A stretch of 64,000 nt of DNA from Acridotheres tristis (taxonomy: Eukaryota > Chordata > Aves > Passeriformes > Sturnidae): contig CM072894.1 of the NCBI GenBank assembly GCA_037013685.1, positions 25,915,529-25,979,528 on the forward strand. The letters run 5' to 3'. The position numbers were made by a program, and so were the translations under genes. The notes beneath the pieces were generated by a model. It did no database searches and was not told the DNA's origin. It worked only from the letters and a program-made list of their open reading frames with translations. Of this stretch, positions 25,391-37,020 are shown in pieces; the first letter of the stretch is position 1, and each line of letters starts with the position of its first letter.

Positions 25391-26419
25391 CAAAGTTGGT
25401 CTATTTTCATGGCACGAAAAGGACGTGTTATCATTATTTTTACTTTTTACTTGGCGTTGTAAATCCAGTTGAGCTCTGTGAAAAGAAACCAAAGCTGGGT
25501 CTGGTCAATGCCAGTTGATTGGAAAGCAAAATTTAGAGTATTTCAGGTGTATGATCAAATGCCTTTCATCACAGCAGTACACTGCCTTGGGAAATATTTC
25601 TAGATTTTTTTTTAAGCCAGTGTGATACTTAGCCAACCGAAGAATAATGCAGTGCAAATAATGTAAAGAAGGTAGATAAGATAACATAGTCCTTGACCAA
25701 ATATCAGGACTTTATTCAAGGGGATAGCTGCAAATCCAAAATTTCTTCTCAAGAGTAGAACTTGTCAGTCGGTGCAATGCTCCCATCCTCACTTGAAGAA
25801 GAGGCAGCCCCTGGGCACTGCCCTCCATGGAGGAACAGGGCTGCTGGGCAGTGCCAGACTCCTGAGGTCTGCAGCCCATCGGGTGCAACCTCAACTTTTG
25901 CAATGGTCACCCACCAGTAAAGCAGTAAGTCAATGTCTAATCAGTCACAATAGCTACTGTATGAAATCACTTCACTCTTAAACATTTCGCATTGAGCACA
26001 AGTGTGAATACAGTTGAACGCAAACTAAAACAGAGCTGCCTAAAAGTGGGCATCCTAAATCTGAGCTATCACTCTCCATATTTGCATTAACTTAGTTCAC
26101 TTTGTAAAATTATTATCAATCACAAAATCAGAAAAATATATACAAGGATTTTCAGGCCTTTTGGTTACCATATTTTGAAATAAATCTAAGATCTTTCTGT
26201 CTGTGGACTCAAAACTGTGTTCTGGTCTTGATGTAAGTTCTCTGGACGTGAACATGTTTCTGAAAAAAGAAAGCTCACAAACTGAGAGTTTTTTAATCAC
26301 AGAAACAGAACTGGTGAGTTTCTGACTGTTAAGTATCTGTTCCCTTATCATGCCTAACACTTGCCTAACATTTGAAGAGGTTGAGTCTTCTGAATTTTCT
26401 AATAATGTGGAAACAGCTT

Positions 26420-26465
26420 TATATATATATATCTATATATGTATATATATGTGTGTGTGTGTGTA
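26420..26465. repeat. (TA)n/(TG)n compound microsatellite
   Basis: Mostly alternating purine-pyrimidine tract made of TA repeats with two interruptions, passing into a run of TG/GT. It is probably polymorphic and able to unwind or adopt non-B forms. Confidence 0.9.
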
Positions 26466-27854
26466 AGTATCAGCCAGCTGTGATTGTGCAGCATTTTCAG
26501 AGGCTGTTTGTATTTCCTGGAAGTGGTTGTCCAAACTGTTGACAGCACTCTTTCTGCACAGCCATATCCCAAGCTGAGTTGAAGTTGGTGCTCAAGAGGG
26601 TGTTATCTTTCTCCAATATACGTGTTTGAAAAGCACATCTTGCAGCACAAATGATTTCGATTTGTCTCTTTATAAATAATACTTTTTTCTGTAATGTATT
26701 GTGTCTGCGGAGTTTCCATGTGAAATCGAGCAACTTGGCTTCCTCTGGGTACCAGGCTTTCTGCACAGAGCTGGAGGAAGGTGGGTGATGCTTTTGTGCT
26801 GCTCATGGCTGTGTAGCTGCAGCACTGGGAGAGGGGAGGCACAGAAAACCACATCATTTCTGCTGAATGGACAGTAATCAGAGACAGGGAAAAAAAGCAG
26901 GACTTTCCATTTTCTTTTACTAATGTCCAGTAGATTTAAGGAGAAAGTCTGGTTGCACAAAGCTTTTCTGCCTGAATGTTTTGGGTTTTTTTTAGGGAAT
27001 TTTCCAGAAAGTTATTCCTTTCAATGTGTTTCTCTGGACTTTTCCACTGCAGCTTGCATCTGGCCAGTTTTTGAAGTACTGTGACTCTCTGATCCATTTT
27101 GATACTATCTGGATGCATCAGTGTATCTGTTGAAACTGAAACGCACAGAAAGGTCTGAACAAAGCCACAAAAATTTTGGGAGGTGAATCATTTGTTCACC
27201 ACTCAAAAATTCTGTTATGGGTGGACTTTTGAAGAAAAATTTTCCATAAATTTATGTTTATATGCAACAGACCACAAAGACAAAACAATTTCAAATCAAA
27301 CAAAACAGTTTAGTCAGACTGATGAAAATAACTTTTTTTTCCCCCCATAGTTCTTTCCATCAACAAACAGACATGAACTTCACTTCAGGGCAGTGTGAAT
27401 GTTTTTTCTCCCTTTAAGTTCACCTGGCAAACTGAAAAATTAGTTATTTGTACAGGCCTGGTTGTGAATCATCTTGACTCACATGTGTCCCTCCTGGGGA
27501 GGACACGTTAGCCCCTGCCACCTTTGTGTGGTGCTTTGAATTTCAAGTTCACCATAATCCAATTTGGCCTCAGATGACCTGAAAAATACCATTTCTCAAA
27601 AAGCACTTGAACTGCTACAGGGCTCCGGGGCAGGTAAGTACTGAGATAGGTATTAGATAACCAGAACCTCAGTTTCTGATCTCTCTCAGACACTGGGATA
27701 ACAAAAAGCAGGCAGAGATACCTCCTAGAGTGACTGAAATATAGAAGTTTTGTAACATCATATAATGTACTGTTCCAATTTTCATTCTCTTCTGCATAAG
27801 AGAGGTCCTATCTATCCTCATTACTTTTTGCATCACAACCATGACACTTGAACC

Positions 27855-27930
27855 ATAACACAGAAATGATACCAATAGTTGGGACCTCAGGAGGTAATCT
27901 AGTCCCATCCCTCGCTAAGCAGAACCAGTG
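27855..27930 (-). repeat. CR1-type LINE 3' fragment
   Basis: GTTGGGACCTCAGGAGGTAA, then TCTAGTCCCATCCCTCGCTAAGC and AGAACCA, follow the antisense CR1 3' UTR pattern 'GGACCTC.GGAGGTCATCTAGTCCAACCCCCTGCTCAAAGCAGGACCA'. It ends directly at the pentanucleotide array. It may be the element into which a later CR1 (28111 onwards) inserted. Confidence 0.5.
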
Positions 27931-28110
27931 GAATGGAATGGAATGGAATGGAATGGAATGGAATGGAATGGAATGGAATGGAATGGAATGGAATGGAATG
28001 GAATGGAATGGAATGGAATAGAATAGAATAGAATAGAATAGAATAGAATAGAATAGAATAGAATAGAATAGAATAGAATAGAATAGAATAGAATAGAATA
28101 GAATAGAATA
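27931..28110. repeat. Pentanucleotide array: 17 x GAATG then 19 x GAATA
   Basis: A perfect 180-bp array of 36 five-base units. Units 1-17 (27931-28015) are all GAATG; units 18-36 (28016-28110) are all GAATA, with one clean switch and no interruptions. It abuts the 3' terminus of an antisense CR1 whose natural 3' end carries short ATTCTATG-like repeats, so the array probably grew from that tail. On the minus strand it stays open and produces a repeated SILFY/SIPFH peptide; I treat this as a by-product, not a gene. Confidence 0.95.
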
Positions 28111-28570
28111 TCCCAGTTGAAAGGGGCCTACAATGATCATCTAGTCCAGCTTTCCAACCAATTTGGAGCTGATCCTTGTGAGTCTTTCCCAGCTCAGAAT
28201 ACTCTGTGATTCTTTGACCAAAAGTTAAAGCCTGTTAAGGACATGGTCCAAATACCCCTTAAACGCTGACAGGTGGCATCGACCACCTCCCTAAGAAGCC
28301 TGTTCCAGGGTTTAACCTCTGCCTTGATAAAGAATTGATTCATAATGTCCTGTCTAATCGTCCTCTTTGAATAGTATTGAAGCATTCCTATCACTGGGAA
28401 TATCCAATAGGATATCAGTGATATCCTATCACTGGATCTCAGGGAGAAGGGATCAGCACCTCTCTCTCTGCTTCCCTTCCTCAGGACATTCTATGGAGCT
28501 ATGAGGTTGCTCCTTGGCCCCCTTTTTGCCAAGAAACTGAAAGTGTTTGTGTAAAGAAGTCTTTAAAACT
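28111..28570 (-). repeat. CR1 LINE 3' end (ORF2 tail and 3' UTR)
   Basis: The antisense CR1 order is plain. TCCCAGTTGAAAGGGGCCTA, then CAATGATCATCTAGTCCAGC, are at the 3' terminus. CCAAAAGTTAAAGCCTGTTA and CATCGACCACCTCCCTAAG, then AAGCCTGTTCCAGGGTTTAA, follow in the ORF2 tail. ATCACTGGATCTCAGGGAGA, then AGGGATCAGCACCTCTCTCTC, extend it upstream. A short duplicated ATATCC(TAT/AGT) stretch near 28398-28432 interrupts it. Transcription sense is minus, with the 3' end at the array. Confidence 0.85.
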
Positions 28571-28979
28571 TCAAGGATTTTGGAGCTTCCCCAGAAAATT
28601 AATCACAATGCTTAAAACTAGAAACAATTATTTCTCTGTCTCACATTTGGGTGTTTTTTTGTTTGTTTGTTTTTGGGTTGGGTTTTTTTCAGTTTAAAAC
28701 AATTTATTTAAAAAATCCAACCTAGATGTACAGGTGTTGGAGTTGTAGTACTATCAGGATGTCCAATGGTTAATTGGAGTCACTTTATTAATAATTTTTT
28801 GCTCACTTTCAAGTTTGGTTTAAAACCTTTTCCTCTACTAGATTGCATTGCTCTGCCAGATTAGGGGTAACTTTTTTGCAGACATCCAGAGATTCTGCAC
28901 TCAGAGAAGACCATGCAGTCATCACATTTTCTCTCCCACATGTCATAGACTTTTATATTTTGTGCTGTTACCCAATACT

Positions 28980-30820
28980 TTGCATTTGAATTAAGCGTAG
29001 CTTTTATTTTGGCTAAAATATATTTTCTGGAAAAGCATCTAATTTTGATATGAATACATCAGGAAATGGATAATCAATCATTTCCTTTAGAAGTTTGTTG
29101 CAGTGGTTAATCGCTGTCACTGTTTGAAAAATTGTGACCGTTTTGAATTTCTGATTTCAACTTCCAGTTACCGGTTCTCATTATGCTTTTCTCTGCCAGA
29201 TGTAAGAACCCTTTAGTATCCAGTATGTTCTTTTCTGGAAGTAACTACGCAGTGTAATCAAGACATCACTCATCTTTTTCTTCACAATAAACTCAGTAGA
29301 TGGGTCTTTAAATCTCTCACAGTCAGGTGTCTCCTTCATTCATCAGGTCAGTCTAACACTTGTTCTTTCTTGCCATTTCAGTTGTTTACAGAGGTTGGTA
29401 AAAACTGGAGCAGAGTTCTGTGAGATGTTGTATTGTGAGAAGATAAAAACATATTCCTGCTCACTGCTCCCTTGTTTGTAGGTACATGGATCATGGGAGC
29501 AACTTGTCCTTTCTTAGTCTTTCTGAAATTACTATTTTCATGGGGTGTTACTTGCCTACTGTGATTCCCAAACCATTCTCCAGAATCACAGCTTTCCAGC
29601 ATCCAGGTTCCTATCAGGTTTATTTTTCTCTCTGCCTTATAGATCACCTTTGTACTTGACTGCATTTCATTCAAATGGGCTCCCTTTAACAAGTGACCCA
29701 AAATCCTCTCAGCATTAGTATTTTCTCCTCATCGTTATTTACCAGGCTGCTAATATTTGTGTCAGCCATCTGTCTATCAGTGCTGACTTTATATTCCCTT
29801 GCAGAGCATCAGTGAAAACGCTGAATAGCACCGAGTATACTTCAAAGCCCTGTGGAAAGCCAGTAAAGAATCCTCATTTGATGATGATCTGATTGACGCA
29901 GCTGGGTTTTGAGTTATGCTAAATAGCCATGTCTTAGCCATTTAACATAAGTTTCCTTCATGTTATATAGTGTTTATCTAGTAAGTATGTCATGCACTAA
30001 GTCTAAAGCCTCGAGAAAGCCTGCTACATCTGTACAGTTGGCTTTTTTTTGCAGGCAGAACATGAAACCAGTTTTATTTGAGCTATTTTCCATAAGCCCA
30101 CACTGACTGGCAGTAATTAAAATCTTGTTCTTTCATGTTTTAGCAGTTCAGTCCTGTCTCAGTTTTCCCACTTTTTTTACCTGGGATTGATGTGAGGTTA
30201 GCTGCTCAATAACTCCCCTGTAATTGCACTTGGTTTCCTGTTCTCCCTCTCTCCCCTTTTCTCTCTTTATCTCTCACTTTTTTCTTTTTTTCCCCCAGGT
30301 TACTACCCTGCTTCCAGTCACCTGGAATCCCTCTGATATTAAAATGTATTAAAAATTAACATTAGCAAGCCAGAGTTCTCCTCAGTCAAATATTTTAGGA
30401 CCCCTGGGTGTTATTTATCCAGGCTTGCTGATTTAAAAGTGTTTATCTCCACTGGACAATGTTTAACATCCTGCTTATTTCCTAATGGGCTGGAAAGTAC
30501 TTACTCAACCTTGGTCTCATATAAACACCATCAAGATATTACTTTTCAAAATACCAAATGGAAACATTCATTGAACAAGTCTGGCTTTTCGTATTCTTGT
30601 TCACAATTCTACTGTATGCAATTCAAACACACCTCACAAAATCCTGCTCAGCATTGCCATGGGCCAGTTTTTTATATCTTTGTTTTCCAATATAAGTTTT
30701 TCTTTGCTTCAGACAGTTGCTCTATTTTCCCTATTTGTTGAATATTTTAAACACTTTTAGTTTACCACTGGAGTGGTAAACTTAAAGTGTTTTAAATATT
30801 CAACAAATATTTAGCCTTAG
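28980..30820 (-). repeat. Ancient CR1/L3-type LINE, about 1.8 kb, antisense
   Basis: A long, diverged LINE of the older CR1/L3 group. Antisense landmarks occur in the expected order from 3' to 5'. TTTTCTGGAAAAGCATCTAA is near 29024. GTTTGTTGCAGTGGTTAATC and CAACTTCCAGTTACCGGTTC, then TTTCTCTGCCAGATGTAAG, lie at about 29093-29206. GTGAAAACGCTGAATAGCAC (29811) and TTTCCATAAGCCCACACTGACTGGCAGTAATTA (30087) lie in the RT region. TGGGATTGATGTGAGGTTAGC and TAACTCCCCTGTAATTGCAC are near 30182-30230. CAGGCTTGCTGATTTAAAAG and TGTTTAACATCCTGCTTATT are near 30420-30480. No reading frame survives. The right end is uncertain. Confidence 0.72.
30732..30809. repeat. 78-bp near-perfect palindrome
   Basis: Two 38-base arms (30732-30769 and 30772-30809) are reverse complements at 36 of 38 positions. 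The mismatches pair 30748 with 30793, and 30758 with 30783. The centre is only two bases (GG at 30770-30771). It lies at the upstream edge of the antisense LINE. It could form a long hairpin or cruciform. It has no resemblance to a rho-independent terminator or a known MITE that I recognise. Confidence 0.93.
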
Positions 30821-33800
30821 CCAGTCTGTCCTTGATGATGCTGATGGACTGACTATTCTGAAAGAACTTCTGATTTCCATTCATGTTTTCCTCTCTGATT
30901 TCTTCCTCCCACTCACTGTTTTCTCATAATTTTCCTCAGCTGGAGGATATTAGCCATTGGGAAGTACCAGCTACAATTGTCTTAATTTTGTCCACTTTTA
31001 ATTACCAGCTCTTAGGATAATGTCACTTGCCAGCTGTATGACTGCTACATTCTCTGTTAATCAGAATGAGTTGCAAAATGAGTAGTTGATGTTGGATGCA
31101 GCATCTTTTCCTGATGTAAATGCGTAAGCACAGGTTGTCATCCCATCACTTCCTCACTCTCATTTGGATGAACTGCATTGCACCAGGATAAACGAGATCA
31201 TTAAGATTTCTCCAGAAACATGGGTTAGGTCTGGGAATCATGCACTGGATTCAGGCCTGAACCTCACCTCACCAGAGGATAACAGACACCAGGCTTTGCT
31301 TTTCGTTTTGGCCTTATCTCACATTCGGTTCATTCCTCTCTGCCTAAATTGCTCCATATTCTGATGCCTTCCTCAGGGCTCCCTGCTGCAGATGGTGTAT
31401 TTATATTAACTTAAAGATTGCATTCCATTCCATCTTTCAAATGAGATTAATATATTTTTCAGGCCATTGTGGTTACCCGACCTGACCTCCCATAAATGCA
31501 GCCTATAATTCTTCACCCGGATTCCAGCATCTGGTCCTATAACTCATACTTGAAACACGGCATGTCTTTTTTAGAAATGCATCTCGTGGACATATAAAGC
31601 CTCTGTCACTTGGATATTTTTCCTTATTTAGAATGAAATCCAGTCCCTTGATGATGTATAAACATCGCACTACCTATAGCTGTTTATAAGTGTGCAACAG
31701 TGTCACACTTCTGTGTTTCAATACCTGCCTTCTACCTACCTAAAATACTGCCCTTAGTCTTTTCCAAGTGGATATTGTTCTAGCCATGAAAATGAGATCT
31801 GGAAGTCACTGAGAGTTACAGATGTTTAATGAAAGATGCATAATAACAACCAAAATAATCCAATTATTTATGGTGCCAAACTTCTTAGACACATGTGCAG
31901 GGGTTGACTGTCTGTAGCTCTGATTGCTATGTTTTACATTTCTGTAATGTCTTTCAAATGACGATGGAGATACATCTGCTGAAATTAGGAGGGCACAGTC
32001 ATTTGCTCTGTGAAATGGACGCACGTTTTTGTATGTATGATTTGTGTCAGAAAGCAAGAACTGGAGTAGAGTGTTCAACATCTCTGCTAGTACTCTTGGG
32101 GTTTACACTTATTTTTTATTTCATTTAATTTCTTTTTCTGTAGTGAGATTTTACACTGAACCCTAATATACTCCTGCAGAATGGCATTCTCCTGGGCCTA
32201 TTTGAAATTCTTGATCTTTTCTGCATCTGTTTAAATCCTGCGTTCATGCACGTACAGTACAAGGTCAACCCTTTTGTTTGTTATTTTTATGGAGTTTAAA
32301 GAAAGTCCAAATACCTGACCGAGGTACCTGTCTAGTGCAGCCTTGTGACAGTTGCAAAATCTTCAGGCTTGGAGAGTCACATGATTAAGTGTTTTTTGAG
32401 GAACAGAGGGAACCATAAAATCAGGGGTGCACTTTGCAGCTAATGGGTGGCTGCTCCAAACCCTGCGTACAGGGAGGTTAAGAGCTCACAAACAAACCAC
32501 AGAGTTTAGCTCTTCCTTAGGTTTATCACCTTCAAATTCAATCTTACCCCACAGCATAGCTGACCAGCTTCAGAAGACCAAAGCATATGCAAGTAAAGAT
32601 GATCTGCCAAGAATGTTTGGGGTTATTACTGCAGAACTTACACTTGATTCTGGGACTGGCACTTTCCAACTCAATATTCAACCGAGACTCCACTATTATT
32701 AGAGGTGTCAAACTCCTAGGGGCTTGTTGCTGATCTCAAACACAAAGCTGAGCTGCCTGTTGTGCAACTGTCTGCACTGCTAAAATCCCAAGAACTTGCT
32801 CATGAAAGGTCTAGTTTTGGAATGGCTACAGTTAGCCCTGAAATTATAATTACTTTCAATTTTTATCTGCTTGTTTTTGTTTTTCTTCCCAAAAGATAAA
32901 CTCCCTTCAGACGTTTGAAGGATTTTTGTTATATTTCTGCTACATTTTATTGGTGTGAATCTTTAGGGAGAGGCTGATGTCTAAAGGAAATTTATTATTA
33001 AGAACTAGCTATACTGTTTCCCAGCAGTGAACTTGTTACTGACACATCTTCATCTAAACTCTGTAATTGGTAATTATGTTTGTCTGACCTACATTCTTCT
33101 GTGTAATTGTACTGAGATATGGTATCTTTCAATTCCAGAGTAAAAATGTCCACACCATTTGTGAAGTGTTGCTGGGTGGAAGCTTTCACCCTCAAAAGGC
33201 AGTAGTATTTTTGTGGTGGAAGATGCATTTTTTTTAAATGTATGTAGCACTAGAATCCCATGGGGGTAAAAAGCAATGTTGAAATAAGTTAGATATAATG
33301 ACATGATTTTTCAGAACCTAGGAAACTAATGGTCAATTAAGTCCCAGTGGAGGGTGTGTATTAGCTTCCTAATTTGTTTTGGATCCATGACTGGAATGTG
33401 TATGCACATGCTATTCAGTCCGGAGCATTCATGTGAAAGATCCTTTGGGTAATTTAACAGCTACAAATGGTACTTCCATCTAAAATTGTTATTGTGTTGT
33501 GTTTCTGCACCAATTGAGCCTTCAGTAACAGATCTGATGATCGGGTTAGAAAATTCCCCTTCCTATTGATTTTATCATTAAAAAAGGAAAATTCAGATTC
33601 CTTATAAGGTTCTTCAGAGAATAAAAAGCCTTCCTTTCCACTTAACAAAAAATTTTATTTTCCATAAATAACATAGGAAATATCTTTCCTGCTGCTTCAC
33701 CTCAGAAGTTTTCAATGTTTTGCACCCATGAAGACTGGAGGAGCCAGTGGATTATTAGCATTTCCCAGTATGTGGACCAGATAATTCGACCAAAAACCTT

Positions 33801-35209
33801 GTTTCTGAGCCTTTCACTCTCTGGCTTATTGACCCAAAAGTTTTTCATCTGTTCCTTGGGGGCTGCTGAGAATTCTGATATTTTCTCCATCTGTTTCTCG
33901 AAATTTCCCTTGTGAGCACTCGGCATGTTTCCCTGTTCCTTCCAGATGACCCTCTCTTGCTGTTCCCACTGGGTGTCATAAACTCCATGACTCCTTCCAA
34001 GAAACGTTAAGGTGAGTCGCGTTTTATTTATTGTGCTGAGTAATGCCATTAACGCATTCCAAATTGATCCATCAAAGAAATCAGCCTGGAGAGCCTGCTC
34101 AGCGAGCAACTTCAGGTCAAAAATTTAGGTGGGGCACTGCCTCTCACCTGAGCACTCTGTGAAGTTGTTATTGAAGTGTATCACCCAAAATACCCCTTTG
34201 GACTCTGCTGGAGTTACTGGTCCATTCCATGAAGTCAACCAGCTGCTTCTTTTAGAGCACCCCTCTGAAATGTGAGCACAGGACAGGGAAATTGTTGTCC
34301 CACTGGATCATTCATCTGGAAGAGACATTATTCATAAAGGGTGATAGACTTCTCATTGATTTGGGATGAAGGGATGTTCATTTTATGGGTGATTTTTCTC
34401 ATGTTTTGGTCCCAGTGCTGAGCCCCTGAGCACAGCCTGGCAGAGGCTGAATCTTGCTCTAGGGGAAGTGCACAATGTTGACACTTCCAATGGCTGCAAT
34501 GAATACAATCTCTTAGTCTGAGGGAAACTAAAGAAGTAAAAAAAACCAACCCAGAATCAGATCGTTCCTTGTGATGTATTACAATTATGAAAGCTGCCGT
34601 CTGGAGCTTTTCATAAATTGCTTATTTGTCCTCCAGCTGTCTATGGGGGACAAGAGACAGATATTTGTTCTCTAAAAACCCAAAGAGGTTAATTTAAATA
34701 AAAAGTTATACTAAACCTATTTCTCCTTACATATTTTGCTAGGTGACTTCACTGAAACTCTGTTGTTCCTCTTGATCCTGTTCTCTGCCAGCTATGCATC
34801 CACCTTGGTCTGCACATACCATAATGTGTCATGATCCAGCCTTTGGGAGAGTGGGGAGCGACCTTAACAGGACTCCCAGCCACAGGAGTGCTGGGCAAGC
34901 TGGAAGCCTGGCACACGGGGGAGAATGGGAAGAACAAGTCCACAGAATGACAGTGTTCCTGGTTACCAGGGAAACAATCCTAAATTGGAGCTTTTTTTTT
35001 CAATCAGAATATTTGTTTTAATTTGAAATATTTTGATAAGGGGTTTAGTTTTTGATCTAAAACGAATAATTTTCACGGGAATGTCTGTTTTTAAATTCTT
35101 ACCTTTTTTTTTTTTAAATCAGTATTTATAACATGCAGATTTCATTTAGAAAAAATATGGTGAGCTAAGTCATCGTCATCTTTTCATAAACATCTAACCT
35201 TGCACACAA
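30821..35209. other. Noncoding stretch
   Basis: No supported gene. The longest opening, 33702-34109 on the minus strand (135 codons), begins at TTG and has no recognisable domain. The segment 31470-31760 has the texture of an old interspersed repeat, but I cannot place it in a family. Confidence 0.4.
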
Positions 35210-35440
35210 CTTCATAGAAACACAGAGATCATTGATGCAGTTGGAGGGACTTAGAGGGGTCCACTGGTACAGAACAGGATCAACAACACCTGAATTTCCC
35301 CGACCAGGTATTTGTTTAACATGCTCGCAGGAAAGCTCCCATTGTGGAGATTCCTCAGTCATCCTAGGCTTCCCTACCCCCACAGTTAGTAAGTTTTTTC
35401 TGATATCAATCTAATCTTTGTCACAATTTTAAAACAGTTA
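35210..35440 (-). repeat. Old CR1 LINE fragment, antisense
   Basis: CTTCATAGAAACACAGAGATC, then GGAGGGACTTAGAGGGGTCC and GAACAGGATCAACAACACC, match the antisense CR1 3' UTR order. Further on come GGAGATTCCTCAGTCATCC, CTTCCCTACCCCCACAGTTAG and TTTTTTCTGATATCAATCTAA, all in the expected succession. It is clearly diverged; the left end is nearer certain than the right. Confidence 0.6.
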
Positions 35441-36479
35441 AACACAAATGTTGATTTCACTCTGCAAAGAAACCTTTTGCATGTTTGCAGAGCATTATGT
35501 ATCCTCTGCCTCTTCCAAATACAGTAATGTCAACATTACTTTCTTGGTCAGAGGTCTATAAAACCATGACCTCTCATGCTTGTTCTCTTCATGCTCTGTA
35601 TCTTTCTGGAAGTGTCGTGCCCACGGCTCACATCAATGCTTTTATCCCAGCATGCACACTTCTTATTGCAGAAAGGATCCTACTTTTTAAGCAATATCTG
35701 CATCTTTTCCTTTGAGCTGAACAGATATCTCACTATATCCAAAACTGTGTGTTTAAACATATTTTACCCTTCATGCCTATATAACAACAATATTTTGACA
35801 ATGTAATTCGTCAGTAGCATCCTCCTGTTAAGAGCTATCATCTATAATCTGAAGAAGTGATACAAATCTTAAGTACTCATAACCCTCTTGACTTGTTCAT
35901 CGAAGATGATCTTACGTAGCCTTCACACCTGCCATTTCTCTGGCATTTTCCTCCACAGTATCCATTTGATGCTCATTAGGTTTTCAAGTTATTTTCCCAG
36001 CTTTTTAACTATGTGTGCAATCTTGTATTCTAAATAGGGTTGTTTATGCCCCATGTGTTTCAGTGAGTATTTTGGTAACAGTACACAAGCAGGCGATATA
36101 TTTGTCCTACACATCTTTGTCCCAGCATTCTGCAGTTCCTTCCCACTCGTGCCTGAAAATTGGAGTACACTGGTTTTTTTCCTTCATCTCATCATTGTTG
36201 TTGTATTTTTTTTACCCTCTAGCATTTTTAGAACATAACATATTTTCATGTAAGTAGTGTTAATTATGTAACAGTAATTTATCTCAGATAAGATCTTTTA
36301 TTTTTGTTTCAATTTGGCAATTAGAATGCAGAAAATTTCAGGCTTTGAACCCTGCCTTTTATGTCAAGTTGTCTGCCCACAACTGATGAGTATAAGTATC
36401 TTATTTGCTTGAGAAAAGGAAGTGAAAAAAGTACCATCTGCAAATTTATTGGGAATTTAAATATCTTGGAGGTATGGCT
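35441..36479. other. Noncoding stretch
   Basis: Pyrimidine-rich, with openings up to 80 codons that carry no motif. It may contain further LINE debris continuing from the CR1 fragment to its left. Nothing is certain. Confidence 0.4.
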
Positions 36480-37020
36480 GAAGAAATAGATCACGGATTA
36501 GTCAAAGAGTTGTTCTGTAATAGTGACCATAGAGTACTTTGATTCAGCATCCTAAGAACCATTATCAAAGGGCACCAGTAATAATTGTAGGTATTGTTTC
36601 AGACATATGAGGTTAAAGCAACTGGCTAGTGTCTGATACACAGAGAACTGCATGGGGGGACCTAAATGAACCTTTTTTTGCTCAGGCATCACAGTTTACT
36701 GGGGTTCTTTGAAGAGGTCAGCAAGCGTATGGATAAGGGAAAGCCAATACATACAGGCTACCTGGATGTCTAAAAACTATTTATAATGCTTTTGTAGGAA
36801 CTGAATAGTGGTTGGAGAAGAGGAAGGACTGTTGCATGAATTAAAATAGCTTGAAATGTGTAAAATAGCATAGTAAATGGCAACTCTCAAAGTGGACTGC
36901 TACAGGGATATGTAGAAATGTGAATGGCAAGTCTCACAGTTGAATACTACAGAGACCTATTTAAACCTCTGATCTATAACCATCCCTGTGTTCTAATTAG
37001 TCCTTGATCCAGGACTCTTG
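36480..37020 (+). pseudogene. CR1/L3-type reverse transcriptase fragment, sense
   Basis: The frame starting at 36705 reads FFEEVSKRMDKGKP, then GYLDV, before a stop at 36771. This corresponds to the CR1 RT stretch '[27 protein letters not shown]', placed upstream of the first catalytic Asp block. After frame breaks, the DNA at about 36876-36911 gives VNGNSQSGLLQG, resembling the 'VISG..S.W..VTSGVPQGS' block. The upstream DNA (for example CACAGTTTACTGGGGTTCTT at 36690) also has the CR1/L3 texture. Stops and frameshifts make it inactive. A roughly 50-bp imperfect duplication covers the second block. Confidence 0.6.
36876..36961 (+). repeat. Imperfect tandem duplication inside the LINE fragment
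   Basis: AATGGCAACTCTCAAAGTGG, then ACTGCTACAGGGATAT, at 36876-36911 is repeated at 36923-36960 as AATGGCAAGTCTCACAGTTG, then AATACTACAGAGACCTAT, at roughly 80 percent identity. Both are preceded by GAAATGTG. Confidence 0.6.

Noticed and set aside
27808..28140. 110-codon minus-strand ORF with a repeated SILFY/SIPFH peptide
   Set aside because: It is simply the translation of the pentanucleotide array, which has no stop in that frame. The flanks are CR1 sequence.
33702..34109. 135-codon minus-strand ORF
   Set aside because: Begins at TTG, with an in-frame stop just upstream. No recognisable domain and no convincing exon boundaries.
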